A stretch of DNA of 64,000 nucleotides from contig CANFST010000001.1 of assembly GCA_947449695.1 (NCBI GenBank), positions 100,666 to 164,665 of the forward strand, read 5' to 3'. The notes under the pieces are model-generated. The model searched no databases. It saw only the letters and a list, made by a program, of their open reading frames with translations, and had not been told where the DNA came from. This document shows positions 34,798 through 43,657 of this stretch, one piece after another (the stretch's first letter is position 1; the number at the start of each line of letters is the position of its first letter). The DNA is from Chitinophagales bacterium (GTDB lineage Bacteria; Bacteroidota; Bacteroidia; Chitinophagales; CAIODY01). Made by a program: the position numbers and the translations under genes.

Positions 34798-36376
34798 CCT
34801 TACAAGAATCCCTCTCAAATCGAGAGGGATTTTTTGTTTCTAATTGGCTGAAAACTCTTGATAGTCGTAAGTTTTCAGAAAGTATAGGATTTACTTTTTC
34901 AGTTCGATAATTGGATTTATCACAGTTGTAGTAAATTTTATCAGGAAACACTATTTTTTGCAGTGTTTGCCTTTCCCATAAATCCCCTGAAGCCCATATT
35001 TTACTGATATTCAGCGAATATTCCATCATTTTTTCTTTGCTCAAATTCGAGTTCGATAATTTATTTTTGAAAGGTTGAATTTCTTTTAAAACTTCATTCA
35101 GTTCATTTGTGAATTTCGTTTTGAATTTTTCATACAAATCCTTCTTGATTTCGCCCGTTACATAACGCTCTTCCATTTGTTCTATCTTTTCTAAAATCTG
35201 ATGTTTGCGTTTGATATGGTCAGTTGTTTTTTCTTGTTCCTGATTTTTGACTTTTGACAAAGCATCCGTCAATCTTTCTTCAATCAATTTCGCATACTTC
35301 GGTTTTATCTCAAATCGCTTTAACAACTGCTCAAATTCTTGATTTAATTTTTCTGCACTCTTGTTACTGCAACAACCTTTCGTATTGCATTTGTAATAGT
35401 AAATCCCTTTTGCCCTTACCAAATAACCTGTCATCACTTTTTCGCATTTATCACAATACACTAATCGCTTGAGCGGTATTTGTTCATCCTCTTTATGTGA
35501 ATCAAATTTGGTGTAGTGTGCTTGTAATATTTGATTGGCTTTGAGGAATGTTTCTTTCGATACAACAGGTTCCCAATTCACTCCATCAATTAATCTATCG
35601 CCTAACATTCTGTTGGATAGCAGCCCACAGTAAAAAACATTTCTGAAAGCAGCACTCAATTTTTTTTCTGTTACAGGTGTTCCCAATTTTGTCAATCGGT
35701 TGGCGATTTCAGCAATAGAAAGATTTTGTTCAGCTTTCCATTTAAATGCCTTACCAATTGCTTTCCCTATTTCATTAGGCTTGAAAAAAGGCTTGCCATC
35801 TACCAAAACTCTATCATAACCAGTTGATAATCGTCCGAAGAAAATCCCTTTTTCATATTTCTGTTTCATGCCTCTCGAACATTTTTCTTTTCGCATCTGA
35901 TTATCAAATTTTGAAAACATTAATTGCATGTCTTGTTGGAACGCGCCAATTGGAGTTAATGTATCAACTGGTGCTGAAGTAGCTTTAATTTGAATGCCTT
36001 TATTTCTTAATTGTTCTGCGATGAAAATCGCATTTGCTCCTGTTCTGCTGAATCTATCATTATCAGAAACGATAATGAATTTCACTGATTGTTTAGAGTT
36101 TTTCACAAACTCCATCATACGTTTAAATTCTTTCCGTTCTTCTGATTGGGCTGACTCATAACAGCCCCCGAATTCTTTTAAAATCGGAATGTTGTTTTGC
36201 TCTGCAAATCGCAGGCATAATTTCTTCTGCGTTTCAATACTTCCATTGTGTAGGAATTGTTCTTTAGTTGAAACTCTTGTATAAATTACCCCATATTTTA
36301 CTACTGTTTCATCGTTTGACAATTCGCTTTTGTGGGTAACAAATTGCTTGAATGCTTCATTGTTGAGTGCTGCCAT
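34757..36376 (-). CDS. Large serine recombinase (integrase of the island)
   Basis: The 539-residue site-specific recombinase should insert and excise the island. The resolvase domain has the catalytic serine in YTRVSTKEQ and VSDNDRFSRTG; a recombinase domain (FGRLSTGYDRVLVDGKPF) and a zinc ribbon (VYCDKCEKVMTGYL ... YYKCNTKGC) follow, then coiled coil. The final residues GATGVEPVTLCL are translated from the antisense strand of tRNA-Val, and the residues before them from the tRNA terminator. This C-terminus is a usual signature of Bacteroidota recombinases sitting at tRNA genes. Confidence 0.93.
   Translation of the reverse strand: MAALNNEAFKQFVTHKSELSNDETVVKYGVIYTRVSTKEQFLHNGSIETQKKLCLRFAEQNNIPILKEFGGCYESAQSEERKEFKRMMEFVKNSKQSVKFIIVSDNDRFSRTGANAIFIAEQLRNKGIQIKATSAPVDTLTPIGAFQQDMQLMFSKFDNQMRKEKCSRGMKQKYEKGIFFGRLSTGYDRVLVDGKPFFKPNEIGKAIGKAFKWKAEQNLSIAEIANRLTKLGTPVTEKKLSAAFRNVFYCGLLSNRMLGDRLIDGVNWEPVVSKETFLKANQILQAHYTKFDSHKEDEQIPLKRLVYCDKCEKVMTGYLVRAKGIYYYKCNTKGCCSNKSAEKLNQEFEQLLKRFEIKPKYAKLIEERLTDALSKVKNQEQEKTTDHIKRKHQILEKIEQMEERYVTGEIKKDLYEKFKTKFTNELNEVLKEIQPFKNKLSNSNLSKEKMMEYSLNISKIWASGDLWERQTLQKIVFPDKIYYNCDKSNYRTEKVNPILSENLRLSRVFSQLETKNPSRFERDSCKVGATGVEPVTLCL
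34807..34836 (+). terminator. tRNA-Val terminator
   Basis: AATCCCTCTC pairs perfectly with GAGAGGGATT around AAATC, followed by a T tract. The same bases on the other strand encode KNPSRFERDS of the recombinase. Confidence 0.85.
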
Positions 36377-36389
36377 GTTATTCGTTTTT

Positions 36390-36578
36390 TTATGCTGCTA
36401 ATTTGAACTCGAATATTTTTTGTTCAGTTTCCCGATTGATTTGTTGTGCTATTATGTGGCAAATACATTCCAAATCTTTAATAATTTTCGTTGCTTCTTC
36501 CTCACTCAAATTTTCATTGCCTTCTATTTTTTTGATGTCCTCAATCGTAATTTCTTTTGTTGATTTTAAAGTTTCCAT
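36390..36578 (-). CDS. Small protein preceding the recombinase
   Basis: About 62 residues, mostly charged helix (METLKSTKEITIEDIKKIEG...). ATG 36578 is preferred over the track's GTG two codons earlier. It ends 13 bases before the recombinase start, so the two are probably translated from one message. It is not recognised; it might be an excision or accessory factor of the element, but nothing in the sequence proves that. Confidence 0.55.
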   Translation of the reverse strand: METLKSTKEITIEDIKKIEGNENLSEEEATKIIKDLECICHIIAQQINRETEQKIFEFKLAA

Positions 36579-36628
36579 ACGCACTTTTCATTTTGATTTT
36601 TCCTTTTTAATTTAAAAATCAAAGAGAA

Positions 36629-36655
36629 TGCTTACCCTCTTCCCAAAGGTAAGCA
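36629..36655 (-). promoter_or_regulatory. Promoter with overlapping operator-like inverted repeat before the recombinase unit
   Basis: On the minus strand TACCTTTG (36644-36651) fits the -7 box. The 8-bp inverted repeat TGCTTACC / GGTAAGCA, spaced by 11 bases, overlaps it, so a dimeric repressor bound there would block transcription of the 62-aa gene and the recombinase. Confidence 0.5.
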
Positions 36656-36700
36656 CTCACCTTGGAATAACCTACTGTATTGACTTTGAGCCAAAATGTC

Positions 36701-36994
36701 TTAATTCGTCTTAAAATCGTTTTGCTGCGGTTTTAGCATTTTATTTCTGCTCAAAATGTAATTTCTGATGAAGTCTTCCAATCTTTCTTGTGGCTTTTCC
36801 TTTGAAATTTGGTCGATGTAATCGCTCAAGCTATTTTCCAATTTTAATGTGGTTCGTCTTTTAAAGCGTTCAATTTTTGTTTTAACCGCTGTTGACTTGA
36901 TTTCTTTTTCAAAGCAGTTTGCTAAGAGCAAATTGCTTACTAATCCTACAATTTGTGCTTCCTTGTCTGTTAATTCGATTGTTACTTGTTTCAT
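36701..36994 (-). CDS. Small hypothetical protein of the island backbone
   Basis: The 97 residues contain ELTDKEAQIVGLVSNLLLANCFEKE, then a basic stretch and a helical C-terminus. It is not recognised. The size, charge and position between the 287-aa protein and the recombinase suggest an element-backbone gene. It lies 12 bases after the 287-aa gene, so the two are likely co-transcribed. Confidence 0.6.
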   Translation of the reverse strand: MKQVTIELTDKEAQIVGLVSNLLLANCFEKEIKSTAVKTKIERFKRRTTLKLENSLSDYIDQISKEKPQERLEDFIRNYILSRNKMLKPQQNDFKTN

Positions 36995-37006
36995 GATTTT
37001 TGTTGT

Positions 37007-37870
37007 TTAATTTTTGTTTTGATTTTGTTGTTGATTGTTTTGAATGAATTGTAATGTTGATTGAATCAAAGGTTTGTTGCCAGCCATTTCTGTAAGAATG
37101 GTCATCACATTGGAAAACTCTCCTTCAGCTGAAAATGCTAACATGATTTCACGTAACATTTTTGACAATTCTTTTTCTGCTTCACTCGTTTCTTCAGCAG
37201 CCGAAAAAGTAACTTCGGTGTCTTGCGTTGATGAAGCAGAAGTATTGTTCTCAAGATTTAATTTCTGTTTGTTGTCTTGTTCAATCACGCCTGCCAAGCC
37301 TTTTGTGAGTGGATATTTAGAAAGCAACTGTGTATTATTTCTAAGTAATGCCTCTAAAGCAACGCCAGCAATTTCACCCAAATGAATACCACCGAGCTTA
37401 TTCTGATTTTGTTTTAGTTCAATGATTTTCGCTTCTAATTGCCCACTGTATTTTTCTAACTCGTCAATTCGTTCTTCGGCTTCTTCCAATTCTTTTTTGA
37501 TGAGATTATTATCCCACTTCTCTTTTTCCATTTGTAAAACCGTTTGAATTCTTTCAGTTACTTCTACGCCACTCAAACCTTGTTCTTTTGATTTGGAATC
37601 ATCATCTTTTACTCTGTAAATAAATTTATCGTTTCTCGGACTTTCTTCACTCGATGAATACAAGAGTATTTTTATCAACCTTGTATCTTCATTCATAAAG
37701 TTTTGAAAGCTGTCGAACTCTGCTACATCGTTGGTCTTTTCAATTACTCTTAAATTGTCAACGAAGATTTCGTAGTAACGAGGTTTACCTCTTTCAGCAT
37801 TTTGTTCTAAGAACATTTTGAGTTGCTCAATTTTCGCAACATCATACTTTTCAATTTTTGTTTGATTCAT
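37007..37870 (-). CDS. Coiled-coil hypothetical protein of the island backbone
   Basis: The 287 residues fall into an N-terminal domain (about 1-105: KPRYYEIFVDNLRVIEKTND, LIKILLYSSSEESPRNDKFIY), a coiled coil (about 110-155, with EELEEAEERIDELEKYSGQLE-type heptads), a stretch GGIHLGEIAGVALEALLRN and an acidic, low-complexity C-terminus ending NNQQQNQNKN. I do not recognise it. The same-strand arrangement with the recombinase suggests a replication, partition or regulatory function of the element, which is inference only. Confidence 0.65.
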   Translation of the reverse strand: MNQTKIEKYDVAKIEQLKMFLEQNAERGKPRYYEIFVDNLRVIEKTNDVAEFDSFQNFMNEDTRLIKILLYSSSEESPRNDKFIYRVKDDDSKSKEQGLSGVEVTERIQTVLQMEKEKWDNNLIKKELEEAEERIDELEKYSGQLEAKIIELKQNQNKLGGIHLGEIAGVALEALLRNNTQLLSKYPLTKGLAGVIEQDNKQKLNLENNTSASSTQDTEVTFSAAEETSEAEKELSKMLREIMLAFSAEGEFSNVMTILTEMAGNKPLIQSTLQFIQNNQQQNQNKN

Positions 37871-38244
37871 GTTTGTTGATTTATTTTTTATGTTTTTTTA
37901 AAAAATTAAACTTATGGATACAAAGGTCTGATGCAGGTTTGACATGGGTTTTCACCTTTAGCCGCCATTGCAATTTTGGGTAAAATTCTTATCACCACTA
38001 CGCAACGTTGTTCAACTTTTACCACGATTAACTTTTGTTTTTTTTGCAAAAATGAAAGGGATTGAAAAATTACTTGGTAACTTTTAGCAGCTTAGGCAAA
38101 ACAAAAGTTGATTTTCCCTGATTCTATATAAAAATTCCAGTTTCATTTTTTGAAACAACATCTGACAATTGTTTACTACTCTTCGGCGCTTCCCATCGCT
38201 TAACAGAACTTTTTCACAAAGATGAAATGAGGTTCCGATATGGT

Positions 38245-38274
38245 TGGACGATGTTAGACAATGATGGACAATGA
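38245..38274. repeat. Three tandem 10-bp direct repeats
   Basis: TGGACGATGT, TAGACAATGA and TGGACAATGA follow each other without spacing. One copy per helical turn is the arrangement of iterons or of regulator sites on one face of the DNA. Confidence 0.45.
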
Positions 38275-38443
38275 TGTCAAACAAAAGCTGATGATGCCAA
38301 AAAATGAATCAAGTATGAGTTGATTGGAAATGATTAATTTCTCAGAGCTTCTTTAAAAAAATTATGAAAACGGGTAAAAAGAATAGATTAAGATTACTGT
38401 AAGAAAAGTGTAAGATTAAATGTATGTATCATGCAAAGTCATG

Positions 38444-38451
38444 TAACTTTG
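38444..38451 (+). promoter_or_regulatory. -7 box that decides the start of the 159-aa ORF
   Basis: TAACTTTG fits TAnnTTTG. Transcription would begin near 38458, after the track's first ATG (38431), so the translated start must be the next one at 38473. No TTG is seen at the usual upstream distance. Confidence 0.5.
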
Positions 38452-38472
38452 CCACAAAACAATGGCTTTCCA

Positions 38473-38910
38473 ATGGCTAATCAAATGACAAAAGCAGCTC
38501 TGCAATCAAAATCTAAAGAAGAATTGATTGATTTATTGCAAACATCTGAAAAAGAAAATGCTCGTTTGACAAATATTATCACAAAAAAGATGAGTGAAAA
38601 TGTTTTGTTAGCCGAACAACTTTCAAAAATCAATGCAAAGAAAACTCCCAAAATAAAATTCAATTCGGAATGGAATTGGGTTAGGAAAATTGAATTCATT
38701 TTGCAAAAAGAAAATCGCCCACTTACCTCATCTGAAATGATTGAATTGCTTTCTGAATTAGATGACAATTTAAAATACGCCAACAATCCACAAAAATATT
38801 TCTCGATGCATTTGAGTAAGGCGGTGAAATATGGAATTGTGAAAAAAGAAAAAACAAGAGGAAAGACAGCAGCCAAATACTCATTGAATTATGACGAGAT
38901 AATCCCTTAA
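38473..38910 (+). CDS. Coiled-coil / winged-helix-like DNA-binding protein, unknown
   Basis: The start is at ATG 38473 (MANQMTKAALQSKSKEELI), giving 145 residues. The N-terminal half is a coiled coil; the C-terminal half (WVRKIEFILQKENRPLTSSEMIELL ... LSKAVKYGIVKKEKTRGKTAAKYSL) has the helix-helix-wing pattern of HARE/HB1-like winged helices. It is the first cargo gene after the decamer repeats and could regulate them. Function inferred only from this pattern. Confidence 0.6.
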   Translation: MANQMTKAALQSKSKEELIDLLQTSEKENARLTNIITKKMSENVLLAEQLSKINAKKTPKIKFNSEWNWVRKIEFILQKENRPLTSSEMIELLSELDDNLKYANNPQKYFSMHLSKAVKYGIVKKEKTRGKTAAKYSLNYDEIIP

Positions 38911-38970
38911 TATTTAAGCATGTTATTAGTTTTGATAAGTATGATTTTATAAAAAATAAATTTCATTTTG

Positions 38971-40104
38971 ATGGAACGAAAAACATTTACCAGAAAAGAA
39001 CTTTATGATTTAGTTTGGTCAACTCCGATGCTAACATTATCAAGAAAATTCAATATTTCTGATGTTGGTTTAAGAAAAATCTGTGTGAAAAATGACATAC
39101 CATTGCCAAAGGCTGGACATTGGCAAAGAGTAAAATTTGGAAATGCAGAACCCAATTTACCACTACCTAAAGAAAAAGTGAATGAAAAAAATATTACGCT
39201 CCCGTTAAGAGAAGATACGACTATTAAAATGAATGAACCATCTCCTTTAACAATTTTACAAAAAGAAATTGAGAATCATTTACAATCAATACTTAACGTA
39301 CCAGAGAAATTAACTAATCCAGACCGTTTGATTGTTGAAGCCAAAGAAAAACTTCTGAAATCCAATGAAGATTGGCAATACAAAGGAACTGTTAGCAGTG
39401 GCAACGGCTATCTAGATATTAGGGTTGGAAAGAACAACTTATCAAGAATGCTCAGATTAGTTGACACATTAATAAAATCAGTCAAAGCAAGAGGTTTTGA
39501 AATACAAGTTACAAATCAAGAAACCTGTGTTGTTATGGGGGAATTCAATTTTCAATTAGTTTTTAGAGAGCGATTTAAAAAAGAAATTATCTCTAATGAT
39601 AGCTACAACAACTTCATTTATAAACCTACTGATAAGTTTTACATTCAAGTAAAGCGGTATCACCATAAAGAATGGAGAGATGGGAAAAAACTATTGGAGC
39701 AACAAATTTCAACTATTGTCGCTGAATTAGAACTTAAGGCTGCGGAATGGAAGGCATATAGAATTCAGCAAAATAAAGAAGAAGAAGAGCGCCAAGAAAA
39801 AATAAGGTTATTAAAAGAATTTCGGCAAAAGCAAGAAACAGAACTTGAAAACTTCAAACACCTTATTGAAGATTCCGAACGACGGCACAAAGCAACTAAT
39901 TTAAGAAATTATATTGACGAAGTTGAAAAAAGAAAAGAGATAAGAACTCAGCATAATATTGAAAATATGCACTTGGATAATTGGTTAAATTGGGCAAGAA
40001 AAAAAGCAGATTGGTACGACCCATTTGTTGAGGGTAATGATGAGTTGTTAAGCGAAGTCAATAAAGAAAATCTTACGCTACCTAAAAAAAGTTTTTCTTG
40101 GTAG
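38971..40104 (+). CDS. Hypothetical protein with N-terminal HTH-like domain and long coiled coil
   Basis: ATG 38971 is preferred to the track's TTG one codon earlier. The 377 residues begin FTRKELYDLVWSTPMLTLSRKFNISDVGLRKIC, with PLPKAGHW next. This N-terminal block recurs in many uncharacterised bacterial proteins on mobile elements and has a helix-turn-helix look. A beta-rich middle (GYLDIRVGKNNLSRML) and a charged coiled coil (about 245-330) follow. No nuclease or nucleotide-binding motif is visible. It lies between the 145-aa protein and the helicase operon. Confidence 0.7.
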   Translation: MERKTFTRKELYDLVWSTPMLTLSRKFNISDVGLRKICVKNDIPLPKAGHWQRVKFGNAEPNLPLPKEKVNEKNITLPLREDTTIKMNEPSPLTILQKEIENHLQSILNVPEKLTNPDRLIVEAKEKLLKSNEDWQYKGTVSSGNGYLDIRVGKNNLSRMLRLVDTLIKSVKARGFEIQVTNQETCVVMGEFNFQLVFRERFKKEIISNDSYNNFIYKPTDKFYIQVKRYHHKEWRDGKKLLEQQISTIVAELELKAAEWKAYRIQQNKEEEERQEKIRLLKEFRQKQETELENFKHLIEDSERRHKATNLRNYIDEVEKRKEIRTQHNIENMHLDNWLNWARKKADWYDPFVEGNDELLSEVNKENLTLPKKSFSW

Positions 40105-40277
40105 TGGCTATTTTTTAACCCAGTTTTTAAAAATAAAATGTTGGCAATTTGTCTTGTTTTGTCTGAAGCAAAACTAATTTAGGTTTCGAATTGCATTTAA
40201 ATACTTTGAAACTTTGTATTTTTTTCGTCTTATCATTTTTTCATTTCTATTTTAGCAGTTCCATTTGATAGAGGAAT

Positions 40278-43200
40278 ATGCCAAAAATCTACGACAATAT
40301 TGAAAACCACCTTACCAAAGGTTTAAACGAAACGCTCGAAGTTTCTAATCGTACTGATTTTTGTGTGGGTTATTTTAATTTAAGAGGTTGGAAAGAAGTA
40401 GCCGAAAATATTGATTCTCTTTCTGGTGAAACAATTACTGAAAACGGAAAAGAATCTCATCGAATTTGCCGCCTTTTAGTTGGGATGCAAAAAATGCCAC
40501 TAGATGTCATTCGTGATTTTTATTCTAAAAATGAAGAAGATAATATTGACAATGCCGAAGCAATAAAACTAAAGAAAAAGTTAGCACAAGAATTTAAAGA
40601 GCAATTGACAATTGGTGTACCATCCGAAGCCGATGAAAAGGCTTTACGCAAATTAAGTCAGCAAATGAAAGACAACAAAGTTGTTGTCAAATTGCATTTG
40701 CGTTATACACTACATGCAAAATTATATTTAGCTTATAGTAAAGATAAACGTGTTCCTGTTGTTGGTTTTTTAGGTAGTAGTAATTTGACATTGGCAGGGC
40801 TTGCAAAACAAGGCGAATTAAACATTGATGTTTTAGAACAAGATGCTGCAAACAAATTAGCAACATGGTTTAATGACCGATGGAAAGACCGTTGGTGTAT
40901 TGATATTACCCAAGAACTGATTGAGATAATTGATAACAGTTGGGCAGCTGATAAATTAGTTGAGCCATACCATATTTATTTAAAAATGGCTTACCATTTA
41001 TCGCAAGAAGCAAGGGCAGGTATAAATGAATTTAAGTTGCCAAAAGTTTTTCAAACTGAATTATTAGAATTTCAACAAAAAGCAGTGTTAGTGGCTGCAC
41101 ATCATTTGCATAAACGTGATGGTGTTGTAATTGGCGATGTTGTTGGTTTAGGTAAAACCATTACAGCTACTGCATTGGCAAAAATGTTCAACGATGATTT
41201 CTTTTTAGAAACATTAATTATTGCTCCAAAAAATTTAACTGAAATGTGGGAAAGCTATGCTTTCAAATATCAGTTAGGAGCTTACAAAATTATTTCGCAA
41301 AGCCAAGTTCAAAAAATTTTGCCAACACTTCGCAGGTATCGTTTAGTAATAATTGATGAAAGCCACAACTTGCGAAATGATGAAGGCAGTAGATACAGAG
41401 CCATCAAAGAATATCTAACTGAAAATGAAAGCAAAGTCATTTTGCTTTCTGCTACACCCTACAACAAAACCTATTTAGATTTATCAAATCAATTGCGTTT
41501 GTTTATTCCCGAAGATAAGGATTTAGGCATTAGTCCCGAAAGGTATATTGAGAGCATTGGCGGACAAGTTCAATTTTCAGCTAATCATACTGAAACATTT
41601 ATTCGCAGCATAAAAGCATTTGAAAAAAGTCCCTTTGCTGATGATTGGAAAGAATTAATGCGATTGTATTTAGTGCGCCGAACAAGAAGTTTTATCAAAA
41701 ATAATTATGCTGAAACTGATGAAACCAACGGTAGGAAATTTCTAACTTTTGCCGATGGCACTAAATCATATTTCCCTGATAGAATACCAAAAAGAGTAGA
41801 ATACAAATTTAATCCTTCGGATAAAAAAGACATTTACGCCAACCTTTATTCGCCCAAAGTTGTTAGCACCATCAATGGTTTAGATTTACCTCGGTATGGT
41901 TTGCAAAAGTATTTAAATCAAACTCCAACAGAAAAAGCAACTAAAGAGGAAGAGGCTTTAATGGCTAATTTGAGCCATGCTGGCAAAAGATTAATGGGTT
42001 TTTGTCGTACCAATTTATTCAAACGATTAGAGAGTAGCGGCTATTCATTTTTACTTTCATTAAGCCGACACATTTTGCGTAATTATGTTTTTGTGTATGC
42101 GCTGCAAAATCATTTACCAATTCCAATTGGCAAAAATATCACTCACAATTTAGATGAGTTTTTAGAAGATAACGACACAGATAATGAAGATAGCCAATCG
42201 AAATTATTGAAGTTCATTTTAGAAGAAGAAACTTATTTACAAAAGGCTAAAGAGTTATACAATCAATATTCAAGTGAAAGTTATATAAACCAATTCGATT
42301 GGATTAGAACAGGGTTTTTTAATGCAAAATTGCAAAGCAGTTTAATAAAAGATAGTCGAGAAATTATTTCCATTCTCAACATTGGTAAAAACTGGAATGC
42401 TGCCGATGATAGGCAACTAAATGCTTTGTACGATTTACTAACCAAAACGCATAGCACCGAAAAAATTTTAGTGTTTACACAATTTGCAGATACTGCTTAT
42501 TATCTAACTGAACATTTAAAAAACAGAGGCATTCAGAAGATTGAATGTGTAACAGGCGATGATGAAAATCCAACTGCATTTGCTCATCGTTTTAGTCCTG
42601 TGAGTAACAACAAGCCCGAAATAATTAAATCAAATCACGATTTACGCATTTTAATTACTACGGATGTTTTGAGTGAAGGACAAAATTTGCAAGATGCACA
42701 CATCATTCTCAATTACGATTTGCCGTGGGCTATTATTCGTTTAATTCAACGTGCTGGCAGGGTTGACCGTATTGGGCAAAAGGCTGAAAAAATTATTTGC
42801 TATTCTTTTTTACCCGAAGATGGGTTGGAAAAAATTATAAAATTGCGCCACACTTTAACCAAGCGCATAGAAGAAAATGCAAACGTTGTGGGCAGCGATG
42901 AAACCTTTTTTGATGGCGACCCAATAAATATTGTTGATTTATACAACGAAAAATCGGGCATTTTAGATGGTGATGAAGATGACAATGAAGTTGATTTAGC
43001 TTCTTATGCTTATCAAATTTGGAAGAATGCAACCGATGCGAATCCTGAGTTGAGTAAATTAATCCCTAACATGCCCAATGTAGTGTATGCTACCAAACAA
43101 AATACTGAAACTGCTGAAAAACAAGGTGTAATTGTATACACAAAAACTAATCAGGAAAATGATGTTTTAGCATGGATAGATGACAAACAAAAAATAATTA

Positions 43201-43649
43201 CACAATCGCAATACACTATTTTAAAAGCAGCCCATTGCACACCTAGTACCGAGCCGAAATATAAAATTGAAAAGCATCACGATTTGGTTAAAAAGGCAAT
43301 TGAATTTATCAAGGAAGAAGAAATAAATACGGGTGGTTCATTGGGTAAAAAAACGGGCGTAAAGTATCGAACATTTATGCGCTTGGATAGATATATTCGA
43401 GAGTATGAAAATACCTTGTTTGTAAACGACCAATTGAAAAAAGCAGTAGATGATATTTACAAATATCCGCTTAAAGAATATGCACGAGAAACATTAGGCA
43501 GACAATTAAAATCAGGCATTGATGATGATTCATTAGCTGCTTTAGTGGTTTCACTTCGTGAAGAAGACAAACTATGTATCATTAACGATGATGAAAACCA
43601 TTTGAAAGATTTGCAAATTATTTGCTCATTAGGATTAACCAACAACTAA
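40278..43649 (+). CDS. PLD-nuclease/SNF2 helicase fusion of an R-M-like defence operon
   Basis: In this 1123-residue protein, residues 1-220 are a phospholipase-D-like domain with one HxK motif (TLHAKLYLAYSKDK, ~143) and GSSNLTLAGL (~168). The SNF2-type helicase core has Walker A GDVVGLGKT (~290), DESHNLRN (~360), SATPYNKT (~391) and motif VI QRAGRVDRIGQ (~825). The C-terminal 250 residues are unassigned. PLD plus SNF2 helicase next to an adenine methylase recalls parts of DISARM and type I/ISP-like systems, but DrmA and DrmB homologues are absent. Predicted role: translocation and cleavage of non-self DNA. Confidence 0.85.
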   Translation: MPKIYDNIENHLTKGLNETLEVSNRTDFCVGYFNLRGWKEVAENIDSLSGETITENGKESHRICRLLVGMQKMPLDVIRDFYSKNEEDNIDNAEAIKLKKKLAQEFKEQLTIGVPSEADEKALRKLSQQMKDNKVVVKLHLRYTLHAKLYLAYSKDKRVPVVGFLGSSNLTLAGLAKQGELNIDVLEQDAANKLATWFNDRWKDRWCIDITQELIEIIDNSWAADKLVEPYHIYLKMAYHLSQEARAGINEFKLPKVFQTELLEFQQKAVLVAAHHLHKRDGVVIGDVVGLGKTITATALAKMFNDDFFLETLIIAPKNLTEMWESYAFKYQLGAYKIISQSQVQKILPTLRRYRLVIIDESHNLRNDEGSRYRAIKEYLTENESKVILLSATPYNKTYLDLSNQLRLFIPEDKDLGISPERYIESIGGQVQFSANHTETFIRSIKAFEKSPFADDWKELMRLYLVRRTRSFIKNNYAETDETNGRKFLTFADGTKSYFPDRIPKRVEYKFNPSDKKDIYANLYSPKVVSTINGLDLPRYGLQKYLNQTPTEKATKEEEALMANLSHAGKRLMGFCRTNLFKRLESSGYSFLLSLSRHILRNYVFVYALQNHLPIPIGKNITHNLDEFLEDNDTDNEDSQSKLLKFILEEETYLQKAKELYNQYSSESYINQFDWIRTGFFNAKLQSSLIKDSREIISILNIGKNWNAADDRQLNALYDLLTKTHSTEKILVFTQFADTAYYLTEHLKNRGIQKIECVTGDDENPTAFAHRFSPVSNNKPEIIKSNHDLRILITTDVLSEGQNLQDAHIILNYDLPWAIIRLIQRAGRVDRIGQKAEKIICYSFLPEDGLEKIIKLRHTLTKRIEENANVVGSDETFFDGDPINIVDLYNEKSGILDGDEDDNEVDLASYAYQIWKNATDANPELSKLIPNMPNVVYATKQNTETAEKQGVIVYTKTNQENDVLAWIDDKQKIITQSQYTILKAAHCTPSTEPKYKIEKHHDLVKKAIEFIKEEEINTGGSLGKKTGVKYRTFMRLDRYIREYENTLFVNDQLKKAVDDIYKYPLKEYARETLGRQLKSGIDDDSLAALVVSLREEDKLCIINDDENHLKDLQIICSLGLTNN

Positions 43650-43657
43650 AATTTACT

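Larger units (their letters stand above)
37871..38472. other. Divergent intergenic region of the island, ~600 bp
   Basis: This AT-rich region separates the minus-strand backbone genes from the plus-strand cargo. It holds a GACCTTTG near-match to a -7 box for the 287-aa gene, three tandem decamers at 38245-38274 and a TAACTTTG box for the 159-aa gene. The minus-strand ORF at 38084-38284 does not look like a protein. No RNA gene was recognised. Confidence 0.5.

Noticed and set aside
38084-38284. 66-aa minus-strand ORF in the divergent region
   Set aside because: It crosses the tandem decamers, has no upstream promoter box and no protein-like pattern.
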